Positions 1 through 6,285 of a stretch of 6,285 bases of DNA are shown piece after piece. This DNA comes from JAFDVL01 sp031398365 (GTDB taxonomy: Bacteria > Acidobacteriota > Blastocatellia > RBC074). The translations under genes and the position numbers were made by a program. The stretch is taken from NCBI GenBank assembly GCA_031398365.1, contig JANNND010000585.1, forward strand, positions 1 to 6,285, in the 5' to 3' direction. The notes under the pieces are model-generated. The model saw nothing but the letters and a program-made list of their open reading frames with translations. It did not search any database and was not told where the DNA came from. The stretch's first letter is position 1; each line of letters starts with the position of its first letter.

Positions 1-1
1 T

Positions 2-292
2 TGTTTACGCCGCTTATTCGTACTTGGCATAGATCATAACCCTTTGCTCTGGCAACAGGTTCTTCATCTTTTGTCGAGTACATAGAAGTTTTTTATTGAA
101 TGGACGGCGCGGGAAGCAACGCTCGAAGTACAAACGGAATTAGTCGCGCTGCAACGGCAACTGTCGTTGTGGCAGTACGGTTGGAATATGCTGTGGGCGG
201 ATGAAACCTTGCGTGAAGCGGTCGCGGCAAAAGCCGGTCAATGGTCGCAGCGCGTATTGGAAGCCTCGGGGCTTTTATCCTCCACACGTTGA
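2..292 (+). pseudogene. possible 3' end of an interrupted gene
   Basis: I do not recognise this product. One forward frame enters from the left edge and runs to a TGA at 290-292, broken only by a TAG at 83-85. Before the TAG it reads as a hydrophobic, Leu-rich stretch (about 27 residues, including LFVLGIDHNPLLWQQ). After it come about 68 residues that look like an amphipathic helical protein tail rich in Ala, Glu, Leu, Gln and Trp (for example EWTAREATLEVQTELVALQR). No ATG with a ribosome binding site follows the TAG; the first in-frame ATG is near 188. The simplest reading is a C-terminal gene end carrying a nonsense change, or a sequencing error near the T-run at 89-94. It could instead be two unrelated pieces: a gene ending at TAG 83-85, then chance open sequence. 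Nothing here shows a function, and no domain motif is visible. Confidence 0.3.
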
Positions 293-332
293 TGGAGTCG
301 GCTCACAATCTGAATTGCCCTAAAAACAAATC

Positions 333-1997
333 ATGACACGAACTTTTACAACCTCTCTCTTTCGGATACTCACCCTGGTTTTCGCGTTGTCATCGCTCAG
401 TGCCTTGAGCTTCGGACAAGCAGCCTCCAACGATTCTGACATCGTGCTCAAGTCCATGCAGGATGAGTTGCAGCGTTCGATCAACAAGCTGGTCATTCAA
501 GGGCAGGAAAAGCCGTACTTCATCGAATATGAAGCGATGGACGTGCAAACGTTTACAGCGACGGCCTCCTTTGGCGGCCTGCTGTATGCCCAGCGTAATC
601 ACGGGCGCGCGATGATGGTGGATGTGCGGGTGGGCAGTTACGAATTCGACAATGAACCCACGGGCTATCCCATCTCGGTGGCCATTGAAGATGATTACAA
701 CGCGTTGCGGCATGAGTTGTGGTTGGCCACAGATGCGGCCTATCGCGGCGCGGTGGAGCAAATCGCGCGCAAGCGGGCATTTCTGAAAAACCGCTTGGAT
801 GAAGAAAAAATTCCAGACTTTTCCAAAGAGGATGCGACCGTATTGCTCCTGCCCCGGCAAACTTTGCGCCTTGAGGCCAAGCAATGGGAAACCACAGTGC
901 GCGAATTGTCAGCACTCTTTCGCCAATTCCCAACCATCAAAGACTCGCGCGTGACGCTCCAAGCGCAACTCGTACATCGGTATCTGGTCAACAGCGAAGG
1001 AACGCGCATCCGTCGCCCGATAATTATGATTTCGCTGGAAGCCAGCGCAGCGGCCCAGACCGCCGATGGCATGTGGGTGAACCTGTCAACGCCTTTTCAC
1101 GCGACCAGTTTTGAGCAATTGCCTTCCGCCGCAGACATGACCAAGGCGATTCAGCAGATGGCTGCACAGGTGACGAAGCTGCAATCCGCGCCCGTCTTGA
1201 ATGAAACATATTTGGGGCCGGTACTGTTTACCGGCCCCGCATCCGCCGAGATGTTTGCGCAATTGCTGGCACCAGAACTTTGCAGCTATCGCCCGCCCGT
1301 TGGAATGCAAGGCGAAGACCGCAGCGAACTTGCCAATCGGCTCAATCGCCGCGTGCTGCCTTTTCACATTTCAGTGTATGACGATCCTACGCAGGAAAAA
1401 TTTGGCGATAAGGCGTTGCTCGGCTCATACAAAGTAGACGATCAAGGAGTCGCCGCCCGCAAAATTTCACTGGTCGAACAAGGCGTGCTGAAAACGCTGT
1501 TGCTCTCACGGCGTCCCCGCAAAAATATGCTGCGCTCCAATGGACACGGGCGTTCAGGGATGAATGGCGGCGCTTCAACGGAAATTGGCAATCTGTTCAT
1601 TCAATCCAGCGACGGCAAAAGCTATGACCAGCTCAAGCAGGAACTTATCAAAATGTGTAAGGCGCTGGAAATGCCCTACGGCATTATTATTAAAGGCGGC
1701 GGGCTGAATGATCCGGCTCTAACTTACAAAGTGTATGTGGAAGACGGACGCGAGGAATTGATTCGTGGAGCCAGTATCGGCGAATTGACGGTCAAGCAAT
1801 TGAAGGCACAAATTATTGCGGTTGGTAATGACAGCTACGTGCTGAATCGGGCAGGCGGTAGTGGTTATGGCGGCGGCGGCGTGAGTACCAGCATTGTTGC
1901 CCCCTCCGCCCTGATGGAAGAATTGGAACTCAAGAAACCTACCGGTGCTCAACAAAAACCAATGCTGCTCACCCATCCATATTTTGATAAGCCGTAA
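333..1997 (+). CDS. secreted TldD/PmbA-family protein (metal site lost)
   Basis: This 554-residue protein belongs to the TldD/PmbA (peptidase U62) family, whose best-known members form the TldD-TldE protease that trims peptides such as microcin B17 precursor. Residues 1-30 form a signal peptide (charged start, hydrophobic core RILTLVFALSSLSALSFGQA, likely cleavage after Ala30), so the product is probably exported, unlike cytoplasmic E. coli TldD. Family landmarks are YLVNSEGTR near 217-225, GPVLFTGPASAEMFAQLLAP at 295-314, the D-Q-G-V-A segment with LVEQGVLKTLLLSRRPR near 370-396, SNGHGR at 402-407, and EIGNLFIQ at 417-424. The tail is Gly-rich (507-516), then SIVAPSALMEELELKK. Where metallopeptidase members carry HExxxH, this protein has AQLLAP (309-314), so both His and the Glu are absent and peptidase activity is doubtful. 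In that respect it resembles the TldE/PmbA partner subunit. The ATG at 333 has no clear Shine-Dalgarno but places the signal peptide correctly. It converges with the hydrolase gene downstream. Substrate is unknown. Confidence 0.85.
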   Translation: MTRTFTTSLFRILTLVFALSSLSALSFGQAASNDSDIVLKSMQDELQRSINKLVIQGQEKPYFIEYEAMDVQTFTATASFGGLLYAQRNHGRAMMVDVRVGSYEFDNEPTGYPISVAIEDDYNALRHELWLATDAAYRGAVEQIARKRAFLKNRLDEEKIPDFSKEDATVLLLPRQTLRLEAKQWETTVRELSALFRQFPTIKDSRVTLQAQLVHRYLVNSEGTRIRRPIIMISLEASAAAQTADGMWVNLSTPFHATSFEQLPSAADMTKAIQQMAAQVTKLQSAPVLNETYLGPVLFTGPASAEMFAQLLAPELCSYRPPVGMQGEDRSELANRLNRRVLPFHISVYDDPTQEKFGDKALLGSYKVDDQGVAARKISLVEQGVLKTLLLSRRPRKNMLRSNGHGRSGMNGGASTEIGNLFIQSSDGKSYDQLKQELIKMCKALEMPYGIIIKGGGLNDPALTYKVYVEDGREELIRGASIGELTVKQLKAQIIAVGNDSYVLNRAGGSGYGGGGVSTSIVAPSALMEELELKKPTGAQQKPMLLTHPYFDKP

Positions 1998-1999
1998 TA

Positions 2000-2038
2000 G
2001 AGTTGGGGGAGTCTTGACTGCCAAGACTCCCCCAACTC
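2000..2038. terminator. 17-bp perfect hairpin between convergent genes
   Basis: The arms at 2000-2016 (GAGTTGGGGGAGTCTTG) and 2022-2038 (CAAGACTCCCCCAACTC) are exact reverse complements around a 5-nt loop, ACTGC. The hairpin starts three bases after the stop codon of the TldD-like gene and lies about 25 bases past the stop of the opposing hydrolase gene. Its place between convergent genes suggests a bidirectional terminator or transcript-end stabiliser. No T tract follows on either strand, so it is not a canonical intrinsic terminator. The stem is visible in the sequence; the termination role is inferred. Confidence 0.6.
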
Positions 2039-2063
2039 CAGGGACGCTTCAAACTTAATAGTC

Positions 2064-3002
2064 TTACCGAGCTAAATCTTTCCGAAAAATCCCAACCAGG
2101 CGGTCATCATAAGCGTCGGGTGCTTCAGCACGAACGCGTTCAACTTTGATGATTTCTTTGGGGAATTGTGCCTGTTGAAATAAATCCAGGGTGATGTAAT
2201 TTAAGTCTTCTGCCATTGCTGTATTGACCTGCGTGGTCACCAACCAGAGCTTTTGGTCGCGGTACAGACTGAGCGCCTTTGCCGCCGAGCCTTCGTTGTA
2301 ATGTCCCCAGAAATATCCACGTAAGCCCCACTCGGCGAATTGATTCAATAAGGGAGGATCGGCGCTGAACATTTCTTTGAGCACAGTTTGCGTCAACCAA
2401 TTCGGCGTAGCATACACGGAATCCGCAATGACGACTCTGATCGTCGGATTTTCCGCCGCAGCCGTCAACGCCGCATAACCGCCCAGCGAAACGCCGTAGA
2501 CACCTACCCGATTGCCATCCACTAATGGTTGTCCTGAAGCGCTCTTTTTGCTCTTCAGAAAATTGATTGCGGCATTCAAATCATCTTTTTCATAGATGCC
2601 GAGTGATGAATAGGAAACCGCGCTTGATCCGTGTCCGCGCAAATCGGGCAGCAACACATGGTAACCCGCTTCGCACAATTTGACGCCCAGGTTCAGTAAC
2701 TCCGCGCGATTTTTGCCATAGCCATGACTGAGCACGATGGCAGGCGCGCCCGGCGCACCGCGCAAAAACCAGCCATTGGCTTGCGTGCCATCCGGGTTGT
2801 CCCACTGCTCTTCCGTCCAGGACATCCCTTCGCCCGTGAACAGTTGATAATGACTGGGGGTAGCCTCGTAATTCGTGCGGCGTGGGTGCGTCACACGATA
2901 CACCAGCCAGCCCTCGAACACGCCAATGACAATCATCAAGCCCACAGCCATCGGTAATAAGGCACGCGTAAATCGAAATATAGGGTTTAGTCTTTTTGCC
3001 AT
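2064..3002 (-). CDS. membrane-anchored alpha/beta hydrolase
   Basis: This is an alpha/beta-hydrolase-fold protein of the serine esterase/peptidase-like type, 312 residues from the chosen start. Residues 14-37 form one hydrophobic segment (LLPMAVGLMIVIGVFEGWLV) followed by HPRR, which predicts an N-terminal membrane anchor or uncleaved signal with the catalytic domain outside. The fold is shown by the oxyanion-hole motif HGYGK (93-97), the DLRGHG turn (120-125) and the nucleophile elbow GVSLGG (170-175, Ser172). The rest of the triad is unclear. After strand 7 (KLWLVTT), where family members have an Asp, there is TQVN, and near the C-terminus, where GxGH is usual, there is RAEAPDAY. The acid and the His both seem to be replaced. 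I chose the ATG at 3002 because an AGAAG-like Shine-Dalgarno lies about six bases upstream and the anchor follows directly. A GTG at 3038 would add 12 residues without a good ribosome binding site. Substrate is unknown. The gene is divergent from hisA. Confidence 0.8.
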   Translation of the reverse strand: MAKRLNPIFRFTRALLPMAVGLMIVIGVFEGWLVYRVTHPRRTNYEATPSHYQLFTGEGMSWTEEQWDNPDGTQANGWFLRGAPGAPAIVLSHGYGKNRAELLNLGVKLCEAGYHVLLPDLRGHGSSAVSYSSLGIYEKDDLNAAINFLKSKKSASGQPLVDGNRVGVYGVSLGGYAALTAAAENPTIRVVIADSVYATPNWLTQTVLKEMFSADPPLLNQFAEWGLRGYFWGHYNEGSAAKALSLYRDQKLWLVTTQVNTAMAEDLNYITLDLFQQAQFPKEIIKVERVRAEAPDAYDDRLVGIFRKDLAR

Positions 3003-3125
3003 ATTTTGTCTTCTGGTTAAATGACCCTCGCGGGACACTTTTCGTTGCGATGTTTGCAGGAGCCGAAGCGAATTTGAGGGTTGTTTGGAGGGGCAGGGAG
3101 GAAGCGGACTATAGCATAATCCGTC

Positions 3126-3158
3126 GCAGGGCAGCTATGCTTATTTCCATTGCCCTGC
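3126..3158. repeat. 8-bp inverted repeat, 17-nt spacer
   Basis: The arms GCAGGGCA (3126-3133) and TGCCCTGC (3151-3158) are exact reverse complements separated by 17 bases. It lies about 125 bases upstream of the hydrolase ATG and 170 upstream of hisA. It could be a protein-binding dyad or a weak RNA hairpin. The spacer is long for a stable terminator and there is no T tract. No function can be assigned from sequence. Confidence 0.35.
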
Positions 3159-3177
3159 CATCAATGCAATAATTTCC

Positions 3178-3205
3178 TTGCCTGAAAAACCAAAATGAGT
3201 AGTAT
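3178..3205 (+). promoter_or_regulatory. weak sigma-70-like promoter candidate for hisA
   Basis: TTGCCT at 3178-3183 and TAGTAT at 3200-3205 each match four of six positions of the -35 and -10 consensus, with a 16-base spacer. A transcript would start near 3212, giving a 5' leader of roughly 120 bases before the hisA ATG. The match is weak and could be chance in AT-rich sequence. Its interest is that the TTGACAAA dyad lies immediately downstream. Confidence 0.22.
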
Positions 3206-3219
3206 TTAGGCGTTCATTT

Positions 3220-3250
3220 TTGACAAAGGAATTCTCTAAAGTTTTGTCAA
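3220..3250. repeat. TTGACAAA/TTTGTCAA dyad upstream of hisA
   Basis: The arms TTGACAAA (3220-3227) and TTTGTCAA (3243-3250) are exact reverse complements with a 15-base spacer that contains GAATTC. Arm centres are 23 bases apart, about two helical turns, which would suit a dimeric regulator binding one face of DNA. It lies 80-110 bases before hisA. The left arm also contains a perfect TTGACA -35 hexamer, but no -10 element sits at normal spacing from it. The symmetry is seen; an operator role is inferred. Confidence 0.4.
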
Positions 3251-3329
3251 TTAAACTCCACAGCAATGAACAGCGGAACACTTAAAAGTAATGCCAGAAG
3301 ATAGCGACCCTCAAAATTCGTAACATCCC

Positions 3330-4058
3330 ATGATTATCATTCCCGCAATTGATCTGCGCGGCGGGCGCTGCGTAAGATTAACCCAAGGCCAAGCATCAGC
3401 AGAGACGGTGTATTCGGAAAACCCCGTTGCCGTCGCTAAAAGATGGCAGGCCGCCGGTGCCGAAATGCTGCACATCGTGAACCTTGATGGCGCGATGAAC
3501 CTGGACGACAGCAAAAATCTGCGTGCGCTTGACGACATTCTGTATGCCATTAATTTGCCAATTCAATTTGGCGGCGGCGTGCGTTCGATTGACGATGTGC
3601 AAAAGCTTGATGATCTGGGCGTTACGCGCATCGTGGTGGGGACAGCGGCGATTGAAAACCCGTTGCTCCTCCAAAGCATGTTAGATGAATTCGGCTCCAC
3701 AATTGTCGTTGGCATTGATGCGCGCAACGGCCTCGTCGCGTTGCGTGGCTGGCAGAAAACAGCGGACATCACCGCGCTCGACCTGGCGCAAAAAGTTGCA
3801 GATATGGGCGTCGAACGCATCGTGTATACCGACATCGCGCGTGACGGCATGATGGGCGGCATCAACCTTGAAGCGACCCGCGAAATCGCCGAAGTCAGTG
3901 GCCTGAAAGTCACCGCATCCGGCGGCGTGGCAACACTGGATGATATTTACAGCGTCAAGGAATTAGAAGAATTTGGCGTAGATAGTTTGATTATCGGCAA
4001 GGCTTTATATGAAGGCTCTTTCACATTGGAAGACGCGCTGGATGCGGCAGACGAATAA
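3330..4058 (+). CDS. hisA: ProFAR isomerase, histidine biosynthesis (HisA)
   Basis: HisA (EC 5.3.1.16) converts ProFAR to PRFAR by an Amadori rearrangement, the fourth step of cytosolic histidine biosynthesis, supplying the substrate of HisF/HisH. The 242-residue length is typical of this (beta/alpha)8-barrel. Both catalytic Asp residues are in place: Asp8 in IPAIDLRGG and Asp130 in VGIDARNG. Phosphate-binding loops are visible as QFGGGVRS (79-86), VGTAA (103-107), ASGGV (196-200) and IIGKALYEG (221-229). The loop YTDIARDGMMGG (166-177) is also characteristic and separates it from the related HisF. The ATG at 3330 begins exactly at the first barrel strand (MIIIPAID). No good Shine-Dalgarno precedes it. 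No other his gene is next to it: the upstream neighbour is a divergent hydrolase, and downstream a strong terminator precedes topA, so it appears to be a single-gene unit. Dual HisA/TrpF (PriA) activity cannot be excluded from sequence alone. Confidence 0.97.
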   Translation: MIIIPAIDLRGGRCVRLTQGQASAETVYSENPVAVAKRWQAAGAEMLHIVNLDGAMNLDDSKNLRALDDILYAINLPIQFGGGVRSIDDVQKLDDLGVTRIVVGTAAIENPLLLQSMLDEFGSTIVVGIDARNGLVALRGWQKTADITALDLAQKVADMGVERIVYTDIARDGMMGGINLEATREIAEVSGLKVTASGGVATLDDIYSVKELEEFGVDSLIIGKALYEGSFTLEDALDAADE

Positions 4059-4078
4059 AATACTGCGCCAGATGAGCG

Positions 4079-4124
4079 AAATAAAAGGCCCACAAGATGC
4101 GTGAATCTTGTGGGCCTTTTATTT
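4079..4124. terminator. bidirectional intrinsic terminator after hisA
   Basis: A perfect 20-bp stem has arms at 4079-4098 and 4105-4124 around a 6-nt loop, GCGTGA. The GC-rich core is GGCCCACAAGAT paired with ATCTTGTGGGCC. The left flank is AAATAAAA and the right flank TTTTATTT, so an RNA from either strand would end in a hairpin followed by a U-rich run. It lies 20 bases after the hisA stop and separates hisA from topA. Confidence 0.9.
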
Positions 4125-4261
4125 GCTGCGCGTATAACCAGCGGTTTGATCGCTCACCCTCTGATTCGTCAATTTCGACGGCAATAGTTACTGTCACGTC
4201 CATTGCACCAAAATAGGGCCGTCACAGGAATCGCTTGTATTGCCGCGCTCGTTCGTGCTAT

Positions 4262-4289
4262 TTGACTGGGCTTTGTTTTTGCGTGTAGT
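4262..4289 (+). promoter_or_regulatory. weak promoter candidate for topA
   Basis: TTGACT (4262-4267) matches five of six -35 positions. TGTAGT (4284-4289), 16 bases further on, matches four of six -10 positions. Together they would give a leader of about 35 bases before the topA ATG. The placement after the hisA terminator is sensible because topA needs its own promoter there. The -10 is poor and only sequence resemblance supports the call. Confidence 0.28.
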
Positions 4290-4329
4290 GTCTTAGTGAG
4301 CTACAGAATCATCTCTCGGAACTATTCTT

Positions 4330-6285
4330 ATGTCGAAATCATTAGTCATTGTCGAATCTCCCGCGAAGGCCAAAACAATCAATAAATATCTGGGCAGTAA
4401 TTATAAAGTGCTGGCTTCAGTCGGGCATATCAAAGACCTGCCGAAGAAAGGTTTGGGCGTGGATGTCGAAAACAACTTCGAGCCAACCTACGAAGTTATG
4501 CCCGGCAAAGAAAAGGTTGTCAGGGAGTTAAAAGCCGCCGCCAAAGAAGCGGAAATCATCTTCATCGCTACCGACCCGGATCGCGAAGGCGAGGCGATTG
4601 GCTGGCATATCGCCGAAGAAGTGGGCGGACGTGGTAAGTCGAAGAAACCTATTTTCCGCGTGATGTTCAATGAAATCACGAAGGCTGCCGTCAACGAAGC
4701 CTTCAAGCATCCCGCGCAAATTGATACGGACATGGTGGATGCGCAACAAGCGCGCCGCATCGTGGATCGTCTGGTTGGTTATCAGGTTTCCCCTCTGCTC
4801 TGGGACAAAGTGCGGCGCGGGTTGTCAGCAGGCCGCGTGCAAACGGTCGCGGTGCGTCTGGTCGTCGAACGTGAACGCGAAATTCAAGCCTTCGTCAAAA
4901 CAGAATATTGGACAGTCACGGCGAATTTATCCGCGCAACTGCCGCCTGCGTTTGATGCCCGGCTGTACAAGATTGCGGATCAAACCGTCAAGTCGGCGGG
5001 CTTTGACACAGGCGTCAAGAAGTCTGAGATTCACATCAAAAATGAAGACGAAGCGAAGCAAATCCTGAGTGACCTGGCAGGCGCAAAATACGTCGTGACC
5101 GATGTTTCGACCAAGGAAAAGAAACGCAACCCCGTGCCGCCATTCATCACCTCGAAACTGCAACAGGAAGCCTCGCGCAAGCTGCGCTTCCCGGTGAAGA
5201 GAACCATGCAGATCGCGCAAAAACTGTACGAAGGCAAAGACGTGGGCGAAGGCTCAGTCGGGTTGATTACCTATATGCGTACCGATTCGACGCGCGTGTC
5301 TGACGGTGCATTGCAAGAGGCGCGCGAATTCATCGGCGGACGTTACGGGCAGAATTACCTGCCGGAAAAAGCAATTCACTATCGCTCGAAAAAAGATGCA
5401 CAGGACGCGCATGAGGCGATTCGTCCAACCTCAGTCACGCTCACTCCTGACTCCATTGCCAAGTACCTCGACAAAGACGAGCTTGCGCTTTATCGCCTGA
5501 TTTGGCAGCGTTTCGTGGCATCACAGATGATGCCCGCGCTCTTTGATCAAACCACAATTGATATTGCCGCAGGCGACAAATTCACCTTTCGCGCCACCGG
5601 TTCCGTGCTGAAATTCGACGGCTTCCTAGCGGTTTATGAAGAAGGCAAAGATGAGAAGGACGAAGAAGACGAAGAGCGCGCGGCGAAATTGCCGAAGACA
5701 GAAAAAGGCGAAACCTTAAAGCTGAACACGCTCACGCCGAATCAGAGCTTTACCGAACCGCCGCCGCGTTATACAGAAGCAACGCTGGTCAAAACGCTCG
5801 AAGAAAAAGGCATCGGACGACCTTCCACCTACGCGACCATTATGACCGTGATTCAGGATCGCGAGTACGTCGAAAAACGCGAAGGCAAATTCTACCCAAC
5901 GGATTTGGGAACCATCGTCAACGATTTGCTGGTCGAAAGTTTTGTTGACCTCTTCGATATTCAATACACCGCGCGGCTGGAAGGCGAGCTCGACGAAATT
6001 GAAGACGGCAAGGTCAAATGGACGACCGCGCTCAGAGGCTTTTACGACAAATTCGCGGTGGATTTGAAAGCTGCGCAAACGCACATGAAAGATGTAAAGC
6101 GGCAAGAAATTATCACCGATGAAGTGTGCGAAAAATGCGGCTCGAAAATGGCGATCAAATTCGGACGCTTCGGCCAGTTTTTGGCCTGCACGAATTACCC
6201 TGAATGCAAAACCACGCGCGAAATTGCGAAGCCCGGTGAAGTGGCGGCGACCACCGCCAACGGAGAGGCTGCCGAGGCTGAAGAG
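4330..6285 (+). CDS. topA: DNA topoisomerase I, partial at right edge
   Basis: Type IA topoisomerase I relaxes negative supercoils by cutting one strand, forming a 5'-phosphotyrosine link and passing the other strand through. The frame is open for 652 codons and leaves the window without a stop. The Toprim domain is at the N-terminus: Glu9 in VIVESPAKAK, and the metal-binding triad Asp82, Asp84 and Glu86 in ATDPDREGEA. SAGRVQTVAVRLV follows near 176-188. The active-site tyrosine is Tyr315 in GLITYMRTDST (E. coli Tyr319). DAHEAIRPT, and later EEKGIGRPSTYATIM, complete the core. An acidic stretch (EEGKDEKDEEDEE) precedes the final core block, as in many TopA proteins. A zinc ribbon then appears with Cys600, Cys603, Cys620 and Cys626 (C-x2-C-x16-C-x5-C). 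The last visible residues are an Ala/Glu/Thr-rich linker, so further zinc ribbons or a basic tail may lie outside the window. The ATG at 4330 is backed by a short GGA nine bases upstream and by alignment of MSKSLVIVESPAKAK with the family start. Confidence 0.97.
   Translation, partial: MSKSLVIVESPAKAKTINKYLGSNYKVLASVGHIKDLPKKGLGVDVENNFEPTYEVMPGKEKVVRELKAAAKEAEIIFIATDPDREGEAIGWHIAEEVGGRGKSKKPIFRVMFNEITKAAVNEAFKHPAQIDTDMVDAQQARRIVDRLVGYQVSPLLWDKVRRGLSAGRVQTVAVRLVVEREREIQAFVKTEYWTVTANLSAQLPPAFDARLYKIADQTVKSAGFDTGVKKSEIHIKNEDEAKQILSDLAGAKYVVTDVSTKEKKRNPVPPFITSKLQQEASRKLRFPVKRTMQIAQKLYEGKDVGEGSVGLITYMRTDSTRVSDGALQEAREFIGGRYGQNYLPEKAIHYRSKKDAQDAHEAIRPTSVTLTPDSIAKYLDKDELALYRLIWQRFVASQMMPALFDQTTIDIAAGDKFTFRATGSVLKFDGFLAVYEEGKDEKDEEDEERAAKLPKTEKGETLKLNTLTPNQSFTEPPPRYTEATLVKTLEEKGIGRPSTYATIMTVIQDREYVEKREGKFYPTDLGTIVNDLLVESFVDLFDIQYTARLEGELDEIEDGKVKWTTALRGFYDKFAVDLKAAQTHMKDVKRQEIITDEVCEKCGSKMAIKFGRFGQFLACTNYPECKTTREIAKPGEVAATTANGEAAEAEE

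Larger units (their letters stand above)
3003..3329. other. divergent intergenic region, hydrolase/hisA
   Basis: These 327 bases separate the start of the leftward hydrolase gene from the start of rightward hisA, so promoters for both should lie here. It contains two short inverted repeats and one weak rightward promoter candidate, listed separately. The right half (from about 3160) is more AT-rich than the flanking genes. I see no convincing coding sequence: a 12-codon ATG frame at 3266-3304 has no His-rich run, so it is not a classic his leader peptide. No RNA gene or riboswitch could be recognised by eye. Confidence 0.6.

Noticed and set aside
93..287. Leftward 64-residue open frame
   Set aside because: It lies opposite the more protein-like forward frame, is rich in Arg/Pro/Ala as shadow frames are, and shows no start signal or recognisable motif.
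390..884. Long leftward open frame within the TldD-like gene
   Set aside because: It is antisense to a clear signal-peptide-bearing family member and has no recognisable domain; it is explained as a shadow of that gene's codons.
3220..3225. Perfect TTGACA taken as a -35 element
   Set aside because: No acceptable -10 hexamer lies 15-19 bases downstream; the hexamer is better explained as part of the inverted repeat.
3266..3304. 12-residue leader-peptide-like frame before hisA
   Set aside because: It contains no His codons and no attenuator hairpin follows it, so it does not fit a his leader.
4021..4203. Leftward 60-residue open frame over the hisA end and terminator
   Set aside because: It reads straight through the strong 20-bp terminator hairpin and overlaps the hisA 3' end; its composition shows no protein family.
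5716..6105. Leftward 129-residue open frame within topA
   Set aside because: It is wholly antisense to conserved topoisomerase core sequence, with no independent evidence of being a gene.

Overview
The window holds ordinary bacterial chromosomal genes of moderate GC content. It shows no phage, insertion-sequence, CRISPR, tRNA or rRNA signature. A secreted TldD/PmbA-like protein with a Gly-rich C-terminus, next to housekeeping genes, resembles what is common in Acidobacteriota (Blastocatellia-like genomes). That assignment is an inference from protein style only.

Layout from left to right. (1) Positions 2-292: a forward frame that reads like coding sequence but carries one in-frame TAG, probably the 3' end of an interrupted or decayed gene. 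(2) 333-1997 (+): an exported TldD/PmbA-family protein that lacks the HExxxH metal site. (3) 2000-2038: a perfect 17-bp hairpin between two convergent genes. (4) 2064-3002 (-): a membrane-anchored alpha/beta hydrolase with an intact nucleophile elbow but an apparently degraded Asp/His part of the triad. (5) 3003-3329: a divergent intergenic region with two 8-bp inverted repeats and a weak promoter candidate. (6) 3330-4058 (+): hisA, the fourth-step isomerase of histidine biosynthesis, standing alone here without other his genes. (7) 4079-4124: a 20-bp perfect hairpin flanked by A and T tracts, a textbook bidirectional terminator. (8) 4330 to the right edge (+): topA, DNA topoisomerase I, open to the end of the window and cut within the C-terminal tail after its first zinc-ribbon motif.

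The genes do not form a pathway. Each appears to be its own transcription unit: tldD-like and hydrolase converge on one hairpin, hydrolase and hisA diverge from a shared region, and hisA is insulated from topA by a strong terminator. I found no convincing undescribed system. The items most worth a second look are the two enzyme-family proteins with missing catalytic residues, the interrupted frame at the left edge, and the dyad upstream of hisA.
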